NCBI RefSeq assembly: GCF_001039355.2
Contig: NW_019775147.1
Span: 240,043-277,801, forward strand
Length of the DNA: 37,759 nt
DNA from: Lingula anatina
Lineage: Eukaryota; Brachiopoda; Lingulata; Lingulida; Lingulidae
Direction: 5' to 3'
Below, one piece after another: positions 22,417-32,078 of this stretch (the stretch's first letter is position 1; the number at the start of each line of letters is the position of its first letter). Under the pieces are notes generated by a model. The model was not told the DNA's origin and made no database searches. It saw only the letters and a program-made list of their open reading frames with translations. The position numbers were made by a program, and so were the translations under genes.

Positions 22417-22461
<45 letters not shown>
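22352..22461 (+). repeat. RTE-type LINE 3' tail and simple repeats
   Basis: GAGGCCTTTGTCCAACAGTG with a following GATGATGATG run resembles the end of RTE-clade retrotransposons, whose coding region stops just before a short-unit tail. An (AT)n run fills 22420-22461. No reverse transcriptase is present upstream, as expected for 5'-truncated copies. Confidence 0.4.
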
Positions 22462-22463
<2 letters not shown>

Positions 22464-22702
22464 CACTTACCTTACAACAAACATTCAGAGCTAAATCGAT
22501 GAGCTGGATATATTGAGGAACCTAAGCCTGACAACAGTCTGAAGTGGTTCAACTTCAACAAAAAAATGCACATTTTAAGGACGACCAGCTGCCTTCTGAG
22601 ATGTAACTAAACATCTTTATTGGTAAAACGGATATGCAAATGTATTGTCCTTTCATAAACAAAAGTGATATAAAATATCAACCAAAACTTTATCTCCTTC
22701 AG

Positions 22703-23078
22703 ATATTCCAGTCCACGTTATTCTGACCAAGGTGGACCAGATATCCCCGGATGTACCGAGGACCCATCTTTGGTATTTCACAGTCCTGTTATTGAAAAGA
22801 AAGTGAAAGAAATCAGTGACACATTCGGTATACAGAGTAATCACGTCCAACCCGTGAAGAACTACGAGTCCGAGACCTCCATTGACCCCAGAGTGGACAT
22901 CCTGACACTGAACGCCCTCAGGCAGATGACCGGAAGTGCCGAGGACTACATTGAGGACCATGCTTCATTCAATTTTTTCTCTTGGTTATTCATAACCTGG
23001 AATAGGATTGGCCTTATCAACATTCTGTCTTTTCTGTTCTTAGTCGTTGTTTCTGTCTATTATATCGTAACCCGATGA
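22703..23078 (+). CDS. IFI44-like protein, terminal exon with one frame break
   Basis: After the acceptor TCTCCTTCAG the exon reads IPVHVILTKVDQISPDV, where TKVD fits the G4 nucleotide-binding motif of GTPase-like proteins. Near 22756 the frame shifts by one base. It then continues as EDPSLVFHSPVIEKKV, FGIQSNHVQPVKNYESE and VDILTLNALRQM, the C-terminal pattern of interferon-induced protein 44 relatives. The exon ends with a hydrophobic segment (LINILSFLFLVVVSVYYIV) four bases-pairs of codons before the stop, suggesting a membrane-anchored tail. Upstream exons are not visible in this window. The frame break means either a pseudogene or a sequencing error. AATAAA follows at 23161. Confidence 0.7.
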
Positions 23079-24173
23079 AGAAATCATCCTTTACCTGACA
23101 TTTTCACAATTTGCCCATATCCTCAAAAATTCAAAGTGTATCACGTTTTTTTCATCTCAAAATAAATCTTCAGTTTCCGGACCCCCCCTTTTTTTTCACA
23201 GGTTTGATCAATTCCTTCCTGTCCTCTTTCCTGGGAAGCTCAAAATTAGATTCATTTATATATAATTTGAATATTTTTCCTATCCGCTTATTTAGGTCAC
23301 TTAAAAGCCTTTGTTATACAGGGTCTATAACTTTTGTAGAATGCATTTTGGCTCACTCTAAAATAGTGAATATAATATAGCAAAAAAAAAAAGACTCCGT
23401 ATCATTAATGATGTAAAGGTTTAGTGACGTTATGGAATACTGTAAAACCCTCAGTATTTTAAGGGGGGGGGGGACAAGTTGAGAGGGGACCAAAAATGTT
23501 TTCAAGCGGTCTTCTGCTGGTTTTATAATTGAAGGAGTGTGCCAGAATTTATGCACATTTTTGCAAGATAGAAGATCAAACTCTTAAGGGAGATGAAGGC
23601 ATTAAGAAATTTGAAAAGAATTATTTATAAACCAGATTAACTACTTTCCAATAATATATGAATGAACAGGTTTGTTATGTAACCCGGCGCTTCATATCAA
23701 TTTATGACAAGTAAAGAGAATATTTGTCATATTTTGTTCCCATTCGTTTTTGTATAATAGTGTACTTTATAAAAGTTATTATATCCCACAATAATCCGTG
23801 ACCCATCTCAACTAATAATGCCAGACTTGAGTTTTGTTCATATATACACGTTGCCTCATCATTTCGTGCATTAAGCATGAGAAAACATCATATAGTCCGT
23901 CTTCTTTCTTTTTTAGCCTTCAGCACTAGTTTTGAAAGGCTAGGGTCTATCTACTATTTTTTTGGCTTAATGTGACACAGTAAAAGATTCATTTTTTAGC
24001 GTTCATAGCTTCTGTCATCGAATATTCATCTTACTTTGCTATGGTCAAGGACACACACATATAGTCTTTTATACATGTAAATGATACAGAATGTTCATTT
24101 CACATGTACGTAGACGTAGCTTATAATTTCACAAATTATTCATCACCACAGCCGTTAATAGTGCGACCTTCTG

Positions 24174-24282
24174 TTATCTAGATCAGACAGTTGGACGAAT
24201 GGTTATTTACACAGACATTGACCGTGTGTTTAGACGCGGTTGTGCCTCCTAACTATCGTCTTCCTAATAATACCTGTTATCT
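24174..24282 (+). promoter_or_regulatory. Candidate 5' control region of copy 1, GATA-type motifs
   Basis: TGTTATCTAG occurs at 24172 and 24275, within about 210 bases of the start codon. This 5' region is conserved with copy 3 and in outline with copy 2, although the introns are not. GATA-factor binding is an inference from the TTATCT motif alone. Confidence 0.3.
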
Positions 24283-24382
24283 AGACTTAAAGAGATATAT
24301 TTTTTTGCCTCCGTATACCCGCATTACTGGTAGCATTTGCTTTCTCTCTGTCACAAGAAAACAACCTGGCCTGCGACAGTGG

Positions 24383-25367
24383 ATGAAAATGGGTCAGTGC
24401 GAATTTCATTTATTTATTTTTTCTATTTATCAGTTTATTAAGTTCACCTCTAGGATAATATATTGTAAATATTGTAATTGTATTTTTATTTCACTTTTGA
24501 TAAAGTTATGATTGAATTGATGTTTCTTAATTTTGATTATGAGATTCCGTTAATCATACATCTCAAAGGAATATTTTACGCGTTCTTGTTTGATAAATAA
24601 GATTCGATGATTAAACAAATTCTCGTGTGCGGGATCAGGTCTGAGCAATTATATAAACACATCCTTAACCACAATGCCTATGATTTCAGCTTCAACGACG
24701 ATATTTGGCGAGTGCAGTCTACCGACGAACATCCCGCCGTATTCGCCTGCCGGTGTGGCCCCGTTTTGTGGTGGATCGAATCTTGGGCGCTGCACCTACA
24801 ATCCATTCTTTTTGCTCTTTACGACCTCGGCGTTCCGCTGCCTGTGTCCTTCTGGCACCGTGTCAGCATATGTGACTGCTGCGTAATGGTTAACCAAAAA
24901 TCCGTTGACATTACTAGTCGAAATGTACATTCAGTTTAGCAATCTTGTGTTAGGCATACAAATAAGTGTATCAATACGTAAGTAACCAGCAACTGAGAAT
25001 CTCAAACGATCAGATAGTTGGTATGTGAATGATACATTTAAATTATTAAATATATATTTAGATATTAAAATGTTTTTATTGTTAAATGATTGTTTTAATT
25101 GGTGAATATAATTAGTGGACCTCTACTTTGGTTAATTGGCTCATCTATATGCTGGTTTAACTAAATTTTTATTTTATTTTTTGATTTTTCTTTTCAGTTC
25201 CACCGTTGTCAAGCACCAGTTTTGAAGATACCGTCCTTCCACAGGCACTTCAGCGGGATCTCTGGAGAAGTCTGTTAATTCCAAATTACTCCGGGGTAGC
25301 TTTCAATCCGGCTGATATAAATACCTTCTATTCTGTCAACACTTTGGGGAACTTAGTCCCGACATGA
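24383..25367 (+). pseudogene. Cysteine-rich gene family, copy 1, lacking exons 3 and 4
   Basis: Exon 1 (ATG at 24383, ends 24391, donor GTCAGT) and exon 2 (from 24690) match copies 2 and 3 and read STTIFGECSLPTN, then GRCTYNPFFLLFTTSAFRC. At 24883 the sequence jumps from exon 2 into DNA equal to the intron before exon 5 of copy 3 (from about 36165), leaving a two-base filler CG and an immediate TAA (24884-24886). Exons 3 and 4 and the exon 2 donor are gone. Exon 5 (25198-25367) is intact but stranded. A short ~70-residue protein could still be made. The family function is unknown. Confidence 0.8.
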
Positions 25368-25850
25368 ACATCGCCCCCTTCCGACTAGAAGGCAATGAAA
25401 AACGCGGGGATTGAAAACCTTCATCGCGGATTATACCCTTCAAATAATGCAGGCTTCACCTCTTCTGCGGTACGTCTTATAATCCACACAGAAATAGGAG
25501 CTTGTGTTTGTCATCCTGGGAATTATGTTCCGTTAGTGAACTAATCTGTTATGTCGCTATTGTTGTGCTTAATATATGAATGTATACTGTATTCATATGG
25601 TGACCTTATAAAGGGAGCAAGGTGAATACCTTTTCCCCCTCTGGACTCCTTCATCCACCTACCCCAATACCGTTCCTTGAAATGACCTTCCTACACGACG
25701 TGGTGATGGTAGTGTGCTGTTCAGATACCTAGCGTCGGGAAGCATTTATTGCGTTTTTGTTTGCTTATCCATATATTGTTGTCACCATATACATTTATTT
25801 TCCTAAAATCAAATTATATCTGCAATCTATAGTAAGCTTTAGAAATTACA

Positions 25851-25856
25851 AATAAA
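25851..25856 (+). terminator. Candidate polyadenylation signal, copy 1
   Basis: AATAAA about 480 bases after the exon 5 stop. The same signal is at 37126 after copy 3. Confidence 0.4.
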
Positions 25857-26675
25857 GATTTTGTCATCTGAAACATGATGCGAATCAAACTCCACTTCAC
25901 ATAAACCCCCTTGGCTCCGACAGTCACTACTCCACAGTCGTATTTACCTTGCTCACGTCACAGCGGAACACTGGGTATATACTGCCTTCATTTAGTATGT
26001 ATATTTATTCCGATGAGGCATCCACCCTACTGTGCAATCTGCAGTAAATATCAGTTCATGAACTTTCATCATCTAAGATACGTCCATTACAGTTGTTGAT
26101 GACACATAATTATTTCTCATATGATTTTTAAATTACCTCGTTAATGCAGTTAATGAAATGTTCTTATCTTTGTCGAGTTAAAGGAAGAAGGATATGTTAT
26201 ATATCACATACATATACGTGTACTGTATATATACCTGGCAGACAAAATTGCATGTTGTTTTAAGAAGTTATATGGTACAGCCATACTGTTATATGTCACA
26301 TAAATCCACCCAACAATCAATAACTTGACCGAATTACTAGTACATAATTGGCATAATTGTATTATAGAGTATAATGCAATAATGAACTTTACCACTCACC
26401 ATACTAACGAACTTTTCTAAGTTTCTTCCAAGCGAGTGTTGACTTTTATAACGTTTAGAAGAAGCAAACGTTTAATCGAGGATTAAAAAAAGACTGCTTA
26501 ATTTTATCTCTTTTTATAGTAAACGCAATAAATTTAACAAAAGGTTTTAGACTTTCCTTTATATTATGTTTTCTGGTGTTATCTTATTTTCATTTATTTG
26601 ATCATTGACAAACCGGAGATGTTAAAACAACGTCCGTTTTATGTGTGTTTTGCTATATATTGAATGGTTGAATAA

Positions 26676-26720
<45 letters not shown>
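26676..26720. repeat. (ATT)n microsatellite
   Basis: About 15 uninterrupted ATT units between copies 1 and 2. Confidence 0.95.
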
Positions 26721-26863
26721 TCAACAATATTAAACATTAAATTTAATATCAAAAATTTAATATTAAAATAGACACTACACACAGAATTGTAGAAATGATT
26801 CATTTGTATGCACGTACCCGTAGTTTAAGCTCTAATCATTACCACCCCCGTTAATGCCACCTG

Positions 26864-26931
26864 TTATCTAGCTCAGATAACTGCCCTTCTCGACCTCAAA
26901 GTTAGACGTGTGGTCATTTACGCAGAGATAA
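26864..26931 (+). promoter_or_regulatory. Candidate 5' control region of copy 2, GATA-type motifs
   Basis: TTATCT at 26864 and AGATAA at 26875 and 26926 lie within 190 bases of the start codon. The block starting CCGTTAAT...CTGTTATCTAG is shared with copies 1 and 3. Regulation by a GATA factor is inference. Confidence 0.3.
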
Positions 26932-27047
26932 TCTGTGTTTAATCTTGTCATCTGGACTCAAAGAGTTGATTTTCTGTCACTACACACATTTCCGGCAGCA
27001 TTTGTGTCTCCCCCTTTGCAAGAGAACGACTTAACCTGCGACAGTGA

Positions 27048-27057
27048 ATGACGATGG
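27048..27057 (+). CDS. Copy 2 exon 1 (start codon)
   Basis: ATGACGATGG followed by donor GTAAGTA. Copies 1 and 3 have ATGAAAATGG at the equivalent place with donor GTCAGT. The first base of codon 4 is supplied here. Confidence 0.5.
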
Positions 27058-29502
27058 GTAAGTACACTAGTTCCAATAACTTTGTTTTAGGTTCACTGCA
27101 TTAAGTTCAATTTAAAGACAAAATACTTCTTTTATGTCTTTATATGAAAATATATAGTTGCAGTGATATTTCACACTTTAAGTTACTTTTTGAAGTGTCG
27201 TTTTTGATATGTCTGAAATCAATATTTTACACAAAATTATGCTTTTAAAATGACTTACGAAAAGTGCTTTCTCGTAACCAGATAGCAACATTTAAATTAA
27301 CATGCCCTCATATGTGAACGGACTCGTGACTTAGTTTATGTTAACACAACATTAACCAAACTGTCTATGATTTCAGCTTCCACTACGGTATTTGGCGAGT
27401 GCAGTCTGCCAGCGAACGTCCAGCCCTATTCGTCATCCCTTTCGGTCCCGAACTGTGAATCTTTTGCGCGTTGTACTTACAATCCATTCTTTTTACTCTT
27501 TACTGCCTCGGCGTTCCGCTGCCTGTGTGTTCCTGGTAGTGTGCCAACATATGTAACTGCCAACAACGTGACTTGTACCGAAAGTGAGTACATTTCCGTA
27601 TTTGTCTCTCCGTGAATTAACGGTTTAGATATATTTTTCAAATTTATGGTGACGAATGCTTAACGGCCAGAGGTACTGAAGAGCTGTGGAATTCTTGTCT
27701 AGGATTACGCGGAATGAAACCAATCAAAACCTTGTCCTAAGTTTATTCAATAGATTTAGTTTGAGTTCCTTTGAAACGTGAGTGGCACTTAATTATGACA
27801 GTGCCATAGCTTAAGCCGAAACTTATCAAGACCAGAACAATGAAACAACAACCGTTTCACAATAATTTTTTTTCATTTTATTAACGTCCGCAAAGAGATA
27901 CATATGTACGGTAAAGTTAAATAACTTGTTAAATAATAATAAATATGCACATGATGACAAATATTTGAAATGTCAGTAATTGCGCTCATATTATACCTAG
28001 CCCGTTAGAATATTATAAACACATGCTTGGGCTCTTGTATTTCAAAATTGTTAGACAAAAAACTGACATGTTATCAGCTTTGTGTAGTCATGTGATAAAG
28101 GTGATGTCACAATTGCAGAACTGCATGTATAGTAAGATGAACGCGGTGTTAAAGGTTAAAGGTACAATGTATACATTGTTTTTTTTTAGGGGGAGGGGGT
28201 GAAATTTGAATACAACGCAAAGATACCTTCTATGAAAGTATTTCGTTCACAAAGTTAAAATTTCTTCATTGGTTTGAATATTGGAAACTATGTTTAGCTT
28301 TTTTAGACATGGCTGTATAACCGACACGAATGAAATTAAACTATTCATATTACAAAAAGCGTCAAATTCACGTATAACTAAAACCGGGATTATTATATGA
28401 TAATTATGTGAACCATTTTGGATATTGCACATACGTACCCCACTGATTAAGTGTTAACATTTCCAGCATTACATGACGCACTGAAGTGATGCTCCAACTT
28501 TTTTCATTAGCATTGAAAGCACTCGTCATAGCCTCAGCAGGCAGGTTTGCACTCTCGAATTGCTCTCAATTTTTATCTGTAGTTATGTGAACATCATTAT
28601 CTGATTTTGCGTGTTTCAGTCAGGGGAACACCGTGTCAGACTAATTATGACTGCAACTCAAGGACAACGGATTGTCTGGGCATCAGTATGGCCAACCCAA
28701 CATTCTTTGGAAATTCTGGCACCCAAACACCATTCTCATCGGATTCGTTGACATTGTTGGCTGTAAGTATATTCTTAATTGAGCACACTGTTGTTGTAAA
28801 ACAGCTAAAAGTAAACAACAATAAGTAGACAAAGAGCGTGAATCCGTGGTGTTAATTTGTAGTAATTGATGAGTGTAATTGCACTTCGCCATTCACATTT
28901 TCATATTGAAAAGGCATAACCCTGCAAGATATATTTATTTATATTGCATTCAGATTTTATCAGAGCACAATGGAAAAGTTACACAAATAAACTGAGAAAT
29001 TAATAGATGTGATACATCACATTTCTAATGATTTCCTTGATTAATTGTAAAAAGCGTTAGATGGTGAGATATATAAAATCTTATAAGGAAAGAACCTACA
29101 AAGTTTTTTTGGTAGGGGCAGAAAGAAATTCATAAACTGACGAAGGGGCATGTGTTTCAAGCTTTCATGGTAAATTATAAAAACGCGACTGAATTACATT
29201 TTTTCCGAAATAATGAGGTAATACGCATGTCTTCTTTAACCTTCGAGATAATCTCGAATCTAAATAAACTAGTCATTAAGCACTGGGTTTTCACAATGCA
29301 AATAATCATTATTCGTTTATTTATTTTTTTATTTGTTTGCCAGCCCCTGGTATCAGTTATATGTAGCTTCAACGACAGGAACATAGTGGATGTAACCAAG
29401 TTATATTTCTGTTTTGGAGCAACCTCATCCACGTTGGGCCAATGTGCTGAACTAGGTGGTACCAGTAAGTGTTTGGATTGCAATGTATTACCTGGTATTG
29501 TA

Positions 29503-29550
<48 letters not shown>

Positions 29551-30632
29551 AACAGAGAAGGAGATTAGTAGGCTCTTCTTTCATGAATGATCCACCATAT
29601 TTGATACGCGGATCAGAAGATCCGAGTATCATCTATTGTGAATGACCTCAATTATATTTTTGCATGCAAAAACAAAAGACAGACAACGGTAATTAAGCAA
29701 CCTTTCTATTTCATTCATGACTCTAGAGTGAAACTCTAGAGCATGGTCTGACCAGTCGTTAAATATCCACGACTCGGTGGAGAGGTTTAGCAAACGACGG
29801 ACAACGAAGACGAAGGACGAACATGTGCACTATGTCATCACTTTACGCTCATCATAACCTCATTTTTCGTAGTTCGTCCTTTCAATGAAGGAAGATTTTA
29901 TGAATTCTTCGTAAAAAAAGGTAGTACGAATTGAGTCCGTTCACACATTGACACACGTTTGATACGCGTTAAATCACGTTTACTGGTAAATGAACATAAG
30001 TTTCTTTGCATGATTGTTTGATCGTAGGCCTAAGGGAAAGTGGATATCAAATCTACTGTTACAAATTGATCATTTTTTTCTCACCCTGCTCTGTTGTTAT
30101 CGTATTCGTACTTTGTCTTCGAAACGGCACTCATAACTAGCGATCACTATCTGACAACTGCTTCGTGAAACGGGCCCCAGGGAGTTAAAACACTGAAAAC
30201 CTTCCTATTAACGTCGCTTTAAAAGTAGTTCATAAGAGACTACCAAACACCCAATTTAGAAACTACCAATAGAATTGAGACCGGCGGTTCATGTGACTAC
30301 TTATTTTATTTGTTACTAATTATAACAGCTTGTCTGTGGAATTTGACAAAGAAAATATCGAATGAAAGTTCGAACTGTAATAAATATAAATCTGGAAGAG
30401 AGCAACTTGTGTGTATTTATTGGATTTTACCGCCATTTAATTATGATTTTCATTTCTTTCAGTTCCACCGGTGACAAATATCAATTACGAAGATATTGTC
30501 TTCCCACAGGCACTTCAGAGGGATCTCTGGAGAAGTCTGTTAATTCCAAGGTACCCCGGGGTGACATTCAACCCGAATGATATTACTACCTACTTTTCAA
30601 CATCCACTCTGGACAACATTGTTCCGGTGTAA
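27048..30632 (+). CDS. Cysteine-rich protein of unknown function, copy 2, intact five-exon gene
   Basis: Exons at 27048-27057, 27377-27583, 28620-28762, 29344-29464 and 30463-30632 join in phases 1, 1, 0, 1 with GT-AG borders to give 651 bases, 216 residues plus stop. I do not recognise the family. Cysteines number 12: six in exon 2, three in exon 3, three in exon 4 and none in exon 5. Exon 5 has a conserved PQALQRDLWRSLLIP block and no obvious domain. An internal hydrophobic stretch (YNPFFLLFTASAF) is present. Twelve cysteines would suit a secreted, disulfide-bonded protein, yet no N-terminal signal peptide is seen: the model starts MTMASTTVFGECS and an in-frame TGA sits directly before the ATG. 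The start could be incomplete. It is the only unbroken copy of three. Confidence 0.75.
27377..27583 (+). CDS. Copy 2 exon 2 (six cysteines)
   Basis: Acceptor TGATTTCAG and donor A|GTGAGTAC. It reads VFGECSLPAN, FARCTYNPFFLLF, FRCLCVPGS and NNVTC. Strongly conserved with copies 1 and 3 while the flanking introns differ. Confidence 0.8.
28620..28762 (+). CDS. Copy 2 exon 3 (three cysteines)
   Basis: Acceptor GTGTTTCAG and donor GTAAGTAT. It reads RGTPCQTNYDCNSRTTDCLG and then a Ser/Thr-rich stretch. The equivalent exon in copy 3 is 34888-35030; it is deleted in copy 1. Confidence 0.8.
29344..29464 (+). CDS. Copy 2 exon 4 (three cysteines)
   Basis: Acceptor TTTGCCAG and donor A|GTAAGTGT. It reads VICSFNDRNIVDVTKLYFC and STLGQC. 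Copy 3 equivalent is 35506-35623; absent from copy 1. A (GA)n run follows about 43 bases after the donor. Confidence 0.8.
29508..29546. repeat. (GA)n microsatellite in intron 4 of copy 2
   Basis: About 19 GA units starting 43 bases after the exon 4 donor. A GA run sits at the same relative place in copy 3 (35679-35706). Confidence 0.95.
29717..30180. repeat. Probable non-autonomous DNA element in intron 4 of copy 2
   Basis: Near the start is the hairpin CTCTAGAGT-GAA-ACTCTAGAG (29720-29740). The far end has CTTCGTGAAACGGGCCCCAG, an end style common in marine invertebrate MITEs. Internal ACGAA-rich inverted strings occur. It is absent from intron 4 of copy 3. The borders are approximate. Confidence 0.3.
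30463..30632 (+). CDS. Copy 2 exon 5 (conserved C-terminal block and stop)
   Basis: Acceptor TTTCTTTCAG. It reads FPQALQRDLWRSLLIPRYPG and ends in TAA at 30630-30632. All three copies have a 170-base exon 5 with the same reading frame, so this block is the best conserved across the family. Confidence 0.8.
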
Positions 30633-31390
30633 CGAAATTGTCGGTCCACGTAACAGAAAGTCCGCCCTCCATTTTGTAAGGTTAGGGTCACCTTGCGTAG
30701 GTGGGTCAAAATCTATTTCGAGACTTACCTCAAATGAATGGGAGACATACTCTCTGAAATGAAAAACTTTTTTGCCAATAATTTCTATCAGAGAGCGTGG
30801 TCATGACATAGAAATAGGAGCGTGTGTCTTTCATCTTGGAAATGATGTTCTGTTAATGAAATAATCTGTTATGTAATTAAAGTTGCTGTAATATTATTAA
30901 CTTGGTATTTATTCCCCATTTGCAATTAATTTGTACCCGTCACAATAGAACACACACATATGTATATATGTATATCGCGTCTATTAATAATGTTTCATGC
31001 CAATAAGGCAAACATTACACATGCATTATAGATGTTGATGGTATATAATTATTCAAAATGAATTTGTTACTTTACCTTGTAGTGAAAAAATGTACCTATC
31101 TCTGTCGAGGTAAAGGAAATAGAATACATTATTTAGCATATTAATGTCCAGGATAAGCATAGATGTACATGTTAATGTAAGATGCATTCAGATAGTCCTG
31201 CGCTGTAATATATATGCAATTAATGCTGGGACCATTAGTTTTAACATTACTAGGATTTAAATGTATCATCTACACAGCTTTAAATAACTTTAATGTAATT
31301 ACATAAATGCTATAACCACGTATTGTTTGAGCAACACATAATAACTTTGTCTGCTGGTTTAGAGTGAAACCGGAAAATGGTACGTTTAAT
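30633..31390. other. 3' flank of copy 2, no gene seen
   Basis: AT-rich. It shares only short strings with the flanks of copies 1 and 3, such as GAAATAGGAGC near 30810, which fits an older split of copy 2 from the other two. Confidence 0.3.
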
Positions 31391-31570
31391 ATTTTAGTAA
31401 ATAAACTAAGCTATCACTGGCAGATGGACAATTGTATTTTAGTAAATAAACTAAGCTATCACTGGCAGATGGACAATTGTATTTTAGTAAATAAACTAAG
31501 CTATCACTGGCAGATGGTCAATTGTATTTTAGTAAATAAACTAAGCTATCACTGGCAGATGGTCAATTGC
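31391..31570. repeat. 45-bp minisatellite, four near-perfect units
   Basis: Units start at 31391, 31436, 31481 and 31526 and differ only by an A/T change in GATGGACA/GATGGTCA. Because 45 is divisible by three the plus strand stays open as a 15-residue repeat, but nothing else supports coding. Confidence 0.95.
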
Positions 31571-31693
31571 TTGGTTTTCATCTCAAGGTAAATATTTAGT
31601 GTATCTTCCCCACCCGCGGGGGATTCATTGAGAGTTTAAATGAAATGTTTCTCCATAATCTTGTAGATTGATATCAAAGAGTGCGTCTTATAA

Positions 31694-32078
31694 TTTCAAT
31701 TCAATTTCAATTTCAATCCAAATTATTTCTTTACTGGTACATAGATTATAATGACCTTGTACAGTATAATATACTAAAGACAATACAATCGGTGCTTTAC
31801 CATTTCTCTGGTTGGTACTTGTGATGCCAGTTTGTGAATTAACAAATATAAAAAAAGTTGTGTGTTATTCTGTATAAGATACGATGCATTCTTTTTTTAT
31901 GGTCAACACTCGCTTTTTAGAACTGATCTGCGTGTTTTATGTACGCCGAGCGCGATAAAACAAAATATTATAGGTAATATAATAACAATATTTTCCTGAT
32001 CAACACATTAATTCATGGGAATAATGATAAAAGTTTNAATTCAATTTCAATTTCAATTTCAATCCAAATTATTTCTTT
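31694..32078. repeat. Paired short repeats at the duplication edge
   Basis: TTTCAATTTCAATCCAAATT followed by ATTTCTTT occurs at about 31701-31732 and again at about 32048-32078, in direct orientation, bounding ~340 bases. The second copy touches the left edge of the segmental duplication. It may be a small element with direct-repeat ends. One ambiguous base lies at 32037. Confidence 0.55.

Larger units (their letters stand above)
23101..26485 (+). repeat. Segmental duplication, copy A
   Basis: Near-identical to 32077-37759, apart from a ~2.28-kb segment missing here (equivalent to about 33881-36164) and small differences such as a ~36-base insertion near 33005 in copy B. It begins 22 bases after the IFI44-like stop and carries gene copy 1 with its flanks. 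Some downstream stretches of several hundred bases look identical. Confidence 0.9.

Noticed and set aside
24607-24939. 110-codon frame over copy 1 exon 2
   Set aside because: It is read in a frame different from the conserved cysteine-rich frame shared by the copies, so it is a shadow.
25911-26395. Identical short frames at 25911-26099/37186-37374 and 26204-26395/37479-37670
   Set aside because: Their identity is explained by the segmental duplication; they lie in 3' flanking DNA, show no domain and are not conserved next to copy 2.
31391-31570. Regularly spaced repeats considered as a CRISPR array
   Set aside because: Units are contiguous with no spacers and lie in an intron-bearing eukaryotic region; this is a minisatellite.
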